A DNA stretch of 64,000 nucleotides from Nageia nagi (Eukaryota > Pinophyta). The stretch spans positions 54,250,001 through 54,314,000 of the forward strand of contig JBITNC010000001.1 in the NCBI GenBank assembly GCA_050084985.1, in the 5' to 3' direction. Each line of letters begins with the position of its first letter. Position 1 is the first letter of the stretch. Positions 13,501-23,671 of the stretch are shown here, one piece after another. Made by a program: the position numbers and the translations under genes. The notes beneath the pieces were generated by a model that had not been told where the DNA came from, did not search any database, and was given only the letters and a program-made list of their open reading frames with translations.

Positions 13501-14170
13501 CAACCTGGGAATGATTGGTATTACGTGAATAACCTTATTTGGAGTTTTTTTTTTCTTTTTCATGGTATCTTGATTCTTTACACTTTGGACATTCAATCTT
13601 TGTATTATATTCTTCTCCTTTATACAATATGCAATCATTAATACATGCATGGTATGAATTATACTCCACCCCTACATCCTTCAAAATGTCATGTGTCTTT
13701 TTGCATAAATATGGGATGAGATTATCATTTGGTAACAACTTAACCTAAAATACCAGTGAAAAATAATTTATGTAGTTAATTTAATAGAAACTAAAATATC
13801 AAAAAATAAAATAAAATTCATACTTTATAAGAGAAGTGAAACTTATATCTGATCATCCATGTTTGACTTTTATATTCATTAGAAGTAGGATCATCAATAA
13901 TAAAGTTATGTTTGTTCCTTCATATAATTTAGTTTTGGAAGCACTATACATGTTATCCCTTCCTAAATCATCATCTCTTTCATCACTATCTCTTAAATCA
14001 ACATCATCATGAACATAGATGGACTCAAATAAACCATCAATTCTATTTTATTCATGAACATTACTATTATGATCATCATGACCAATATTATCCTCTCTTA
14101 ATTCATCATCATTAGTGCTTGAATCCCACATAGGTGTTTGAATAGGAGTTGTTGAATTTGATTTAGACAT
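10590..14170 (-). pseudogene. CACTA transposase (TNP2/TnpD type), broken
   Basis: This would be the enzyme that cuts and rejoins the element ends. Reading 14170 downward, an acidic N-terminus is followed by a GWSDISFTSLIK block and LPNDNLIP (about 13735), then YHACINDCILYKGEEY and CPKC (13535-13640), which is the usual TNP2 N-terminal zinc-binding region. Next come LAMDGVTPFSNQ and YSCWPIIIINYNIPPWM (13108-13338), RKYLLMDHTFQ (about 12820), and RMRSLWI-type residues after an N-rich stretch (12257-12463). An IHGCESLPIDLRHAIDQLSLF block follows at about 11960-12030. The C-terminal DUF4216-like part (10589-10810) has an FKCKWFD core. All blocks are in the family order, but the frame changes many times and stops are frequent. 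Length matches a full-size gene, so it decayed in place. Confidence 0.85.
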
Positions 14171-14369
14171 AAACTATGCATATTTTTTAGGGATCCACAC
14201 TTATTATAGTATCTTCTTATCTCTCCTACTTACATTATGTCGATGCAATGTTGGTGTAACAATTATCATTCTTGAGTGCTCACAATGACTATTTGTTGCC
14301 TATTAAATCAATTTTTACAAACCATTAATTCAAAATAATAATAAAAATAAGTGTAACAAGTGTAGAGTA

Positions 14370-14545
14370 ATTTGATACATCCATTGATACACATGATCCA
14401 TACATATAATTTGATACATCCATACAATTTGATGCATCCATACATATAATTTGATATATCCATATATACATATTGATACATCAGAACATACACATTATTC
14501 ATACATACAAATTGATACATCCATTCATACACATCAACAATATAC
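14370..14545. repeat. Short tandem repeat, GATACATCCATACA type
   Basis: Units of about 15-25 bp built on 'atttgatacatccatacatata' variants repeat imperfectly, seven or more times. They follow the SET-like gene and generate a meaningless tyrosine-rich tail in its reading frame. Confidence 0.7.
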
Positions 14546-15937
14546 AAATTTTTATTTTTGGGCTTTGGTTCTAGATGAATTATTACATTTTGATCACCTC
14601 CTAACTCCAAACTTTGTGCCTTACATTTTGGAGTACATCTCCTGTAACTATAGTGGACTAATAACTCATTACCAACATTAAGAGTTTTAATAGGAACAAC
14701 AACTATATAACTACTCATGAAGTCTTCTTTATCATTAGTACATTGGTGAAATTCATAATTTGGTTCCCATTCTTCGCCTACATAATTGTTTATATATCTA
14801 GTTATGTTTCCTTGTATTTTTGGTTGACCATCAATGTATAAGAGTTTTGAACACTTCTTACATGGAATATCAAAATCATTTGCACATAATCCATATGTGG
14901 ACATATTGTACATATATGATGCTAATTGTTTCCAATTCGTTGTTGTGTAAACTAGCCCACAAAATGGCATCAATGGCTCTATCTCAGAACCTAGAGTAAC
15001 AACCATAGCACTATGTATAAATAAACTATATACAAAGAACTTTTCAAATGGTTTGATCATGTATCGATGAACATAATAAGGAAATATATCATAAGCCTTT
15101 AGAAAAGGTATTTCAGCTGGCCATGCACCATATTTCCCATGATCATATGTATGTTGATATTTAAGTTGTAGCTTTTATGGTATGTGCATCAAACTTAAAT
15201 CATGAACATCCTCCTTTGGTAGATCAACTAGCTTCTCTTATGCACTAGAACATGCATCCATTGATAATTGATGAATTTAGTTTTGAAGTCTTCTTCTTAT
15301 AGACATCTCTCTAACTTCATTTGATTGACCTACATATTATTTTGGCTTCATCTGTTGGATATACATATTGATTTTATTTAGTTTTATTTTATTTTATCTT
15401 ATTCAATATTAAAGAATACAAAAATCAATTCAAATTTTGATCCTAATTAATTACCTCATGGGCATCATGATCTTCTAATGACAAGAATGACTCATCGATC
15501 CTTTGCACATTTTGTTCCTGCAATATTAGCAATAAAATGAAGTTAAATATTACAAATAATATCATGAAAGTGAGAATTTAAATGATCTTACATTTCTACA
15601 TCATATGTAATAACATTTAGCTTACCTCATCCTCATCGGATGAAACATCACTTCTCCTCATAGGACCTATAGGAAATATCTTAAGATCTAAATCAGATGA
15701 CACATCACTCCTTAGCCTCCTAGTAACTGGTGCAGGAAACTCTTTTAAATCATATGACATATCACTCCTTGGCCTCCTAGTAACTAGTGCATGTAACTCT
15801 TCTAAATTAGATGACATATCACTCCTAACAAATCTTTGGTGTTGAGGTAGTGGCATCTAAATATCTAAATCTGATGATACATCACTCCTCCCATGCCTTG
15901 ACGTAATGATATAAGCCAAGTCACTAACTTTTTTCAT
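14545..15937 (-). pseudogene. SET-like domain gene carried by the CACTA element
   Basis: Three exons can be placed on the minus strand: 15937-15626, 15517-15455 and 15351 to about 14545. Both introns have GT-AG ends and join in the same phase. Exon 1 starts with an ATG and encodes a repeated RSDVSSDL motif rich in acidic residues and arginine. Exon 3 encodes, in order, a GKYGAWPAEIPF segment, a LGSEIEPLMPFCGLVY segment, LYIDGQPK, GNITRYINNYVG, EPNYEF and NVGNELLVHYSYR. This order and spacing match a SET domain, the fold of protein-lysine methyltransferases: 'GN.aRYIN...PN..F' and 'G.ELLVDY'. The usual NHS is NNY and the DY is HY, so activity is doubtful. Four in-frame stops occur upstream (near 15915-15860, 15338, 15277, 15238 and 15175, depending on the frame start). 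It has no hallmark of TnpA. A novel accessory gene or a captured host gene are both possible. Confidence 0.6.
15626..15937 (-). repeat. Tandem RSDVSSDL-coding repeat in exon 1
   Basis: About five imperfect copies of a unit of roughly 60-75 bp encode R-S-D-(V/M)-S-(S/Y)-D/N-L followed by a variable spacer ending in TRR. All copies stay in frame apart from one stop, so the array was translated when the gene was active. Confidence 0.7.
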
Positions 15938-15939
15938 AA

Positions 15940-17420
15940 TTTAAAGAAAAAAAGAGATTAGTATACCAATAGTATCAAAGAAGAAAATTACAATATCCTA
16001 AATCAAGCTCTTAAACTATGAATATAATATGATCATATTGTTCAAAATAAAGTCAAAACTAGAAAAATCTCTAACTATTCAAATAATTCAACACCTTCAA
16101 TAAAACCTTAAGTTGTGAAAGAAAAATAATTCTACCTTAAAAATCACATCATGTAATGAAACAACTTTCAAATCATGACATTCATATCCCTAAAGGTAAC
16201 AAATCCAATTTTTTGCATTGATTTTTATAAAGATTCCTCCTCTTTGGTCCCATCTATTATACCCTTAAAAATGACCCTAATTCAAAGGGGTATTTATAGT
16301 TTTTATACTAGGCACAAATGCCTAGTGTTTCCCTAAAACAAATGAAATAAAATTGAAATTGTACTAAATTTATATTTCACTTGGAGGAGCAAAAACTCTT
16401 CCTCATAGGGAGATAGCTAAGTATTAGACTCTTCGTATGATCATACCTTCATAAATCAACCATGTTTGATCTCAAGTCAATCTATGATGAAATGGCTTAT
16501 TCGCATTAGAATGGACCTTTAACACCTCAAGGCATGAGAGACATGCGATTTAGATTTAAAAGGTTGGTAAAGGCCTTTCCCACTTGGATCAACACTTACA
16601 AGAAGTAGATTGCTTTTGATGTTTTAAAATATTTAATTCATCAAAATAATGTGACTTAAAGGGAGTCGCATGTATTTGGTACCTCAATATGTTTAATACC
16701 ATGGAATATTGCAATCAAGAGGTGGTGTATATTTTTTTCCTCTTAACCTTTTAAATGCTCTAATTTGATATAATTATTATTATAGGAAGCCTATATGATG
16801 TGACCTTGATGAGATCAATTTCAAGTTTTTCACTTGGAAGGAGCTTTTTAATTTGCACTAAAAATAGGCCTTAAATCCTTTTTAAGATTGTGATAAAGCT
16901 TGATCTTATGATCCCCTGTTTTGGTGCAACTAGAGAAATTGATCAAAGAGATGTAAAATTGGATATAATCTCTTATTTATAGGCAAACTAGATTAATGAA
17001 GTGTTTTCATGACTAGGTATAAACTTTTCTAGACTGTGAAATTGTAAATGGCTCATCAAATCAATATTACAAAAGGGTCAAGCTTAAATCAATGTGTTTT
17101 CTTGTTGCTTATGTTTGTATGCTATTGATAACATATGAGCTTACCATTAAGGTTGTGGTACAAAAGCATCAAGCTTATGTGTCCAATTTTCATGGTCAAG
17201 GTAAAGATTCTCAAAAGGGATAGGAAAAGGGAATGGAAAAATAATAAGATCATGAGCAAAAGGGAAAACTAGATGAAAGTAATAAATTGAATGATAATCT
17301 GACAGGGAAAGGGCATGGCAAAATAGCAAATCACCATGAATCCAAGTGTTAGAAGAAGATAAAACACTCAAACAAGTGTTCCAAGGAGCATGAATGAAAG
17401 TAGGGATCATAGAAAAAAAC
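15940..17420. other. CACTA internal spacer, nothing recognised
   Basis: It separates the minus-strand SET-like gene from the telomere-like block. It probably holds the promoter of the minus-strand gene, but no motif could be assigned. Confidence 0.4.
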
Positions 17421-17424
17421 TATT

Positions 17425-18215
17425 CAAATAATATCCCTAACCCTAACTATTAATTAACCCTAACCCTACCAACCCTAACCTTAATTGCTACAAACCCTAA
17501 CCCTAATTATTAATTAACACTAACCCTAACTATTAATTAAGCCTAACCCTAACTACTAATTAACCCTAACCCTAACTAATAACCACTAACCCTAATGCTA
17601 AACACTAACCCTAATCCTAACTACTAACCATTAATCCTAACCTTAACCCTAAATACTAACCATGTATAACCCTAACCTTAATTACTACTAACCTTAACCC
17701 TAATGCTAAGCACTACTAACCATAACGTTAACCACTAACCCTAACTACTAACCCTAACCCTAACACTAACACTAGCCCTACCTACTAACCCTAACTCTAA
17801 CCCTATCCACTACTAACATTAACTCTAACCACTAACCCTAACCTGACCATTAACCCTAACCCTAACCCTAACCTTAACCATATAATTTAATATAATTAAC
17901 ACTAACCTTAATTTTAATATAATTTTATAAAATTTAAGTTTAATTTTAATAGAATTTTACAAAAATTTATGTTTATAAAAATTTAAGTTTTATGAAAATT
18001 TAAATTTATTAAAAATTAAGTTTTAAAAAATTAAGTCTCACAAATGTTTGAACTTAACCACACCAATCTATGATAGTTCGAGGACCCTCTCACTTGCATT
18101 GAAGAGCAATGTTTGAACTCAACCATGCTAGTTGATGAAATTTAACAATTTTAACCCTAACCCTAATCGTTAACCCTAACCCAAACCTTAATTGCTAACC
18201 CGAATGATCATTATT
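17425..18215. repeat. Telomere-like CCCTAA repeats inside the CACTA element
   Basis: From 17,435 to about 17,885 the plus strand is dominated by CCCTAA hexamers, singly or in runs of two to four, interrupted by 'ctattaatt', 'ctacta' and similar. A second small cluster follows at 18,150-18,215 after an AT-rich gap. The unit is the six-base TTAGGG form on the other strand, not the seven-base TTTAGGG common in plants. The block is degenerate, so it is not a working telomere. Confidence 0.85.
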
Positions 18216-18229
18216 TAACCTAATTTTTT

Positions 18230-18330
18230 TTTTTTTGAAATAAGCATTTTTTGGATGCAAATTTCGACACAAAAAGGGATGTAAAAAAGATGTAAATTTG
18301 TGTCCCTTTTTGTGTCGAATTACACTAACA
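18230..18330. repeat. Inverted repeat of subterminal motif, internal to CACTA
   Basis: GACACAAAAAGGGA (about 18,268) is repeated as its complement TCCCTTTTTGTGTCG (about 18,303), with GATGCAAATTT and GATGTAAATTT beside the arms. The same motif family otherwise lies only at the two ends of the element. Confidence 0.7.
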
Positions 18331-18645
18331 ATTAAAAAATTAAAAAAGGGGGCCACCTATCACTTTCCTTGGAATCATTTCTAGGTTAGAGGGGATACAA
18401 ATTTGATTTTCGAGAAGGAGAGCACCAAGTAAGTGGCCTTCTAGCTCATTTCACTTGAATCTAACTCAATTTCTACCTCATTTCATTTGATGTTAACCTT
18501 TTTTTTCATGTTTACTCAAAGGGTTTTGCATTTTGTGCCAAAAGAAAGGATTTCTAGCAATTTCTCCTCCATTATTCTAAATTTTCATGAGGTAAGTATA
18601 TTTTTAATTGCATGTTTCAATTCTGCATAAATTTACACTACAAAT

Positions 18646-18806
18646 GCTAGGGTTTTCGAATTCCCCATGAGATTTTATTTGAAATTATCAACAATGCACC
18701 ATAAAATCAAAAATTAAATCCATAAGCTAGGGTTTTTTTCGAATTCCCCATAAATTTTTACTTGAAATTATCAACAATGCACCATAAAATCAAAAATTAA
18801 ATCCAT
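18646..18806. repeat. 80-bp tandem duplication
   Basis: A segment starting with GCTAGGGTTTTCGAATTCCCC and ending with AAAATTAAATCCAT occurs twice in a row with few differences. It may lie in the upstream region of the plus-strand TnpA-like gene. Confidence 0.85.
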
Positions 18807-19024
18807 TCCTTCTCATAATGCACCATAAAATTGAAAATGCACCAAAAAAATTGAGACAAATTCTTAACAATGCACCATAAAATAAAATACCAACAAAAAT
18901 TAGGACATACCTATGAAATTATCAACTCTGAAACTCTTCCTTATTCTCTAAAAAAAAATTTCTCATAATTTCTGAAACTCTTCTTATGCTCCAAAATCTT
19001 GCTTCTTAAACTCACAATTTCGCA

Positions 19025-19345
19025 AATATTACTTCATATACTAAATTATATAAATCAAAATTTAGTAACTTTGGCATTAACTTAATAAAATATATAAATC
19101 AAAATTTAGTAAATTTGGCATTAACAAGTAATAAATTATATAAATCAAAATTTAGTAAATTTGGCATAAATTTAGTAAATTATATAATTTTAAGATAACT
19201 TTAAGATGAGGTTATTGAAAACAATTTTAGGTCTAAATTTTAAGATAATTTTTTATATAATTTGGCATATAGTTTATGTTTGATCAATTTGGCATATAAT
19301 TTTTTATATTATTTTTTATATAATTTGGCATATAGTTTACAAACA
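19025..19345. repeat. AT-rich tandem repeats with TTTGGCAT motif
   Basis: Three copies of a unit of about 50 bp (TATAAATCAAAATTTAGTAA then TTTGGCAT) are followed by three looser copies of AATTTGGCATATA. The same TTGGCATATT motif recurs at 23,090-23,260 near the right end, so it may be a second subterminal repeat family. Confidence 0.7.
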
Positions 19346-21070
19346 ACCTTTTTAGGTCTAACCTTAGCATATCTATATATGACCATGCAAACATTTTTTT
19401 GTATGAATGCCTTACATTTGATATTTAAAATAATCTTTCTAAGTTGAATTATTTTAGGGCTTCCAATTCTATTGACATTGACATCAATGGTCTCTTTAAT
19501 AAGCATATAAGAATCATCATCTATTTATAAGATGATTGATAAATAATTTAAGTAATCTTTGTTAATCTCAACATCATTTTGTTCTCCAAAATAGGCTTCA
19601 ATATTTAGGACAAAGGGATAAGGTATGTGATTGATGTACGATTGATACACATGATCCATACGTAAGGCATATGTCTTGGCTACACATCTTTGATAAGTCC
19701 CATTAATTTTTTAAGATGTGTGGCTTCAAATGGAGAACATCTAAGAAAAAAAAAGTAACTTGTTTAAGGACCCACTTAATTTTCCTTACATAGAAAATGG
19801 GTAAAATATTGATAAAAAGTGAATAAAATGCATAAGAAGAGATCCTTAATATAAATCAAATAGATTTAGTTTATATGACACTTTTTAAATTTTGGAGTTT
19901 TAGTTTGTTTATATAAGAAATTGTTAGATCACTTCTTACAATGGATTATAATTGTTATTTATGTAAGTTATATGATAGTTTTATTTTTAGTTTTTTCAAA
20001 AAAAAAGTATATGAGAGAAAAATATAATTTAATATTAAAGTGAATGAATAAGTATATAGATAAATATATAGGTCATAGGGGTTGGAAAATAAGAAAATTT
20101 CATCTTTCAAAAAAATTAAACATGAGAACAAGAGGGTCTTATTAATAATTAATTATGAGATTTTATGGGAATCATTTCAAATAGAATGCTTCTACTCATC
20201 ATTCTTAACCAATGCAATAACACCAAGCTCCCATCCATGAACTAGAGCCAAACCATTTTGGTGATCTAAGTACCCTATTTCCTCTTCTAAATCAACATTT
20301 CTAGTTATATAAATGACCAAGGACTTAGAAGAAAGAGTGTCATAACTAGTCTAAAGGTCATTAAGGATATTCAACAAAGGGAATTGTTAATGTGAGGATG
20401 GAGTATGTCTAGTAGGGTCTAAGTGATAATGTTGAAAACATCAAGAAAGGTCTTTAGGTGAAAAGTGTTAATGTGGGACTCTACTTACCATGCATGAAGT
20501 ATGAATCTTATATCAACATAAAGACAAGTATACACTCACTCCTTTTATAATTTCCCCACATATTTGAACTTAGATGTAGAGTGTTAAACTTTGACCAATA
20601 ACATCTTGTATAGGGAGCTCACTAGCATCACATTTGATCATATTTGATTGAAATGTATAGCTTTTCTCCTAAGTTTTGAAATCATCATCTTAAACTAGGA
20701 AAGTATACTTGAATAATAAAATCATAATATTTCAAATATGCAATCATTATCCTAAAATATGAAAGAAACAATCCTTATGCAAAAACTTTCAAATATGATC
20801 CATATTCATAATTTCCACTTGTGTATACCAGTATGGAAATTTTGTTGTATTCCTAGATATTTGGAGTCCATGGTTGGCTTAATTATCAATTATCATGAAT
20901 GGAAATTTAATTTGTTGTATTCCTAAATTTTTTTACTTTTGTATGCATATTAAGTAGTTCATTCATTGATGTTTTGGATATATTTTAGCAAATTATAGTA
21001 GAATGCAAATTAGATATGTGTTTTTTATTATATAATATTAACATTAATAAATTTTTGTTTACTTTCTTCT
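19345..21070. other. CACTA internal region, no assigned gene
   Basis: No domain was recognised. On the minus strand around 20,190-20,330 a short stretch reads coherently for about 35 residues (an EEEIGYLDHQNGLALVHGWE segment), with no family match that could be named. It may be a fragment of a captured gene. Confidence 0.35.
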
Positions 21071-21071
21071 A

Positions 21072-22951
21072 GTGATCACCATTGACCATATACGGGGCAC
21101 CAAAAGAAAGGTGACAAAGATCAAGATAAGAAAAAGAAATCAAAAGAAAAGTCAAAAAAAGGGCTAGATTCAAATTTATAAAAACTAAAAAAAGCACTTG
21201 TAAGTATTCATATGTATTATGTAGTATCAATATAGGATCCAATAAAACTATATATATTTCATTAAGTAGGACATGTAATCACTTATTTATTTAATTTTTT
21301 GAACAAAAAAAGAGGTTAAAGGGGGTTGTAGAAATGGTTAAACATATGTTTATCCATGATGAATTGATGGCAATGTTTGGGGTGAGGAGGCTAGAGGAGC
21401 AGGTGTTGTTACCACACCGCAAAGATAGGGCACCACTCCTTTAGGTAATTCTTTATAATTAGTTAATTTATTAAAAAGTAATAAAAAATTATTTTAATTT
21501 ATATTTTGAAGCATATTGTGATGTGATCCATGCAATGTATGTATGTGCAGAGTCAGTAAATTAACAATATAGGTTGACGACGACTTAAGGATCTAGAAAT
21601 CTTCAATTTTTTATGAGGCCAAATGGAGAAATCCTAAAAGATGAAAATGGTAATAGTTTATGTTTGAAAAATATAAATTTACATATTGATTAGAAATATA
21701 TTAATTTATTAACATGATTTCAACTATTTTTTAGGTTCATTTTTTTACAAATCACTCAAGAATGCTATAGTAGTAGAATTTACAAAAACCCTTGATAAGA
21801 AGTGAAAGAAGCAAGATGATTTTTGTATGTATTTATTTTTATTATTTGCATAATTTTTTAGTATGTATTTTGGATTTTTTTCATTTAATATTTCAAGAGA
21901 CTAAAACTAGTTTGTTATAATTTGTATTTTTGTAGCAAAAAAAAAGTATAATAACAAATATGAAACATGAATTTGGTGAAGGGTGGAGCAAGAAGAAAGT
22001 GCTCCAATAGGCAGTGTTGAATCTCAAAATGGTTAGAGATCATGTGAGATGAAAAGTGATGAAACTTACCCCTAACAAAAGAAACTTAAGAATGAAACCA
22101 ATTGAAATCCATTAGAAGGTATGGAATATTATCATTGATATTTAATATTTGAACTTGATTAATTGATTTTTTAACATAATACTAATTAATTATTTCATAA
22201 AAAGGTTTGGAAGATGGTATTGAAGGAAGTAGTCAAGGTAGATAAATGGAAATTGAATGGGTTGGAGATGTTGCAAGAAAAAGCAGTAAAGTTCTAACTT
22301 ATCAAATTGGGATGCAATATTATGCATCGGGTAGGAAGAAGAGGGGTAAAGTTTGTGGATATCCAATTCATAAGTGCATTTATTGCATGTGATTTTCAAT
22401 GATATTTAATTTTTGAAAATAAATAGATAAATGATTTTTAATATAGTACTAATTAATTTTTTTTCTAGTTGAGATATTTCAATCAATTTCTTGATGATAA
22501 TGAATGATAATATGATATCACATATGGTTATCAAACCCTGAGGGATAAGCTGAATGCTGATGTAAGTAATTACACTTATTTTAATTAATAAAGGCATATG
22601 AATTTCTTGTAGGTGATGAATATTTTTTGTAACTATGAATGTATGTACACTAAAATTTATTTTCTTATTATTTGCAAGTGGATATTGCATTGTAGGATTG
22701 GGATCCATCGCAAGAGGGTGCATCAGAGGATGATCCGTTGTCGAGGGATATGAATTTCAATTATTTATTTGATGATTGGGATGAGCTGGCACCTAGATAG
22801 GTAATGCCTAGTCATCGTAGTGGCTAAGGTAGTGAGTCAGATGGTGATTCAAGTGGTGAGTCAAGTGGTGGCTCAAGTAGTGACCACTTAGGTAGTGGCT
22901 ATTCAAGTAGTGAGTCATCTAGCAAGGAAGTTGATATCAAGGGATAGTACT
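21072..22951 (+). pseudogene. TnpA-like gene of the CACTA element, multi-exon
   Basis: A plus-strand gene can be traced through several exons with GT-AG borders. They are a lysine-rich exon ending before gtaagt at about 21,199; 21,315-21,444 (VEMVKHMFIHDELMAMFG and a basic stretch, ending before gtaatt); 21,551-21,653 (NLQFFMRPNGEILKDEN); 21,736-21,826 (FFYKSLKNAIVVEFTKTLDKK); about 21,935-22,115; and about 22,205-22,390 (which in one frame gives MQYYASGRKKRGKVCGYP). A last exon at 22,696-22,951 gives an acidic and serine-rich tail. The K(K/R)(G/R)-RGKV.G block resembles the Ptta/En/Spm-type DNA-binding protein family, and the position, opposite the TNP2 gene, also fits TnpA. Stops occur in most exons. 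The identity is likely but not certain. Confidence 0.5.
22805..22940 (+). repeat. 12-bp Ser/Gly-coding tandem repeat
   Basis: Units of TCAAGTGGTGAG and close variants repeat about eight times and encode a serine, glycine and acidic C-terminal tail in the TnpA-like gene. Confidence 0.75.
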
Positions 22952-22989
22952 ATGTAATCATGATGTGGACACCATTGTATCATTTTTAA

Positions 22990-23640
22990 TATATTATATG
23001 ATGTGGATGTATTGATACAGACACATATATCATTTGGCGTATTTTCATGTATAGATGTATATCATTTTGGTGTATTCATATGTCTATATGTATATCATTT
23101 TGGCATATTTTGATATGGATATTATCATTGTTTTGACATAAATATTATCATTTTGAGTATTATTGTATTTTTGCCCATTTTTGGCATATTTTACATATTA
23201 TTGGCATATTGTTTTGGCATATTATTGACATATTTTTGGCATATTATTGGTATATTATTTACATTTATTAGTGTATTATTTTGATATATTATTGATGTAT
23301 TATTTTGGCTATGTATTAATGAAATTGAAAAAATATATATATTAAATATTAAAAATAAATTATTTTTTTAATTTTTCAACAAAATCAATGCAATTTTGGA
23401 CTCAAAAATTGACGTAACAATAGGCACAAAGGATGTAAAAAGCTAAAAAAGGGATGCAAAAAAAACATCAAAAGATACAATTTTTAATGTAAATTCTATG
23501 ACAAAAAGTAGAAACAAAAATAGACTTAAATGATGTAAAAATCGACACAAAAAGGAAACAAAATATGATATGTTATTTACATTAGAATTTAATGAAAAAA
23601 AATTGTAAAAAAAATAACAAAGGGTTTGGACACAAAAAAG
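22990..23640. repeat. CACTA right subterminal repeats
   Basis: TTGGCATATT variants fill 22,990-23,300. GATGCAAA, GACACAAAAAGGA and GATGTAAA motifs in both orientations fill 23,390-23,640, mirroring the array at the left end. Confidence 0.65.
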
Positions 23641-23668
23641 GATGCAAATCCATCAATTTCTAGTAGTG
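23641..23668 (-). repeat. CACTA right terminal inverted repeat
   Basis: Its complement starts CACTACTAGAAATTG and then runs into the GATTTGCATC subterminal motif. It is followed directly by gaa, which repeats the trinucleotide before the left end. Confidence 0.85.
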
Positions 23669-23671
23669 GAA

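Larger units (their letters stand above)
9365..23668. mobile_element. CACTA (En/Spm) DNA transposon, 14.3 kb
   Basis: The left end begins CACTACTAGGAAAAGGCC and the right end finishes with CTAGTAGTG, whose complement also begins CACTACTAG. Past the first nine bases both ends share ATTTGCAT at the same distance, giving imperfect inverted repeats of about 28 bp. The trinucleotide gaa flanks both ends (9362-9364 and 23669-23671), which is the 3-bp target duplication expected of this superfamily. Inside are a TNP2-type transposase relic on the minus strand, a SET-like gene on the minus strand and a TnpA-like gene on the plus strand. Both termini carry copies of a GATGCAAA/CACAAAAAGG motif. All three genes have stops, so the copy cannot move by itself, although its ends look competent. 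Confidence 0.9.

Noticed and set aside
14308-14545. Tyrosine-rich C-terminal extension of the SET-like frame
   Set aside because: It is read-through of an AT-rich tandem repeat (GATACATCCATACA type), so the real protein probably ended before it.
17425-18215. A true chromosome end
   Set aside because: The hexamers are degenerate, interrupted by unique sequence and enclosed within the borders of a transposon.
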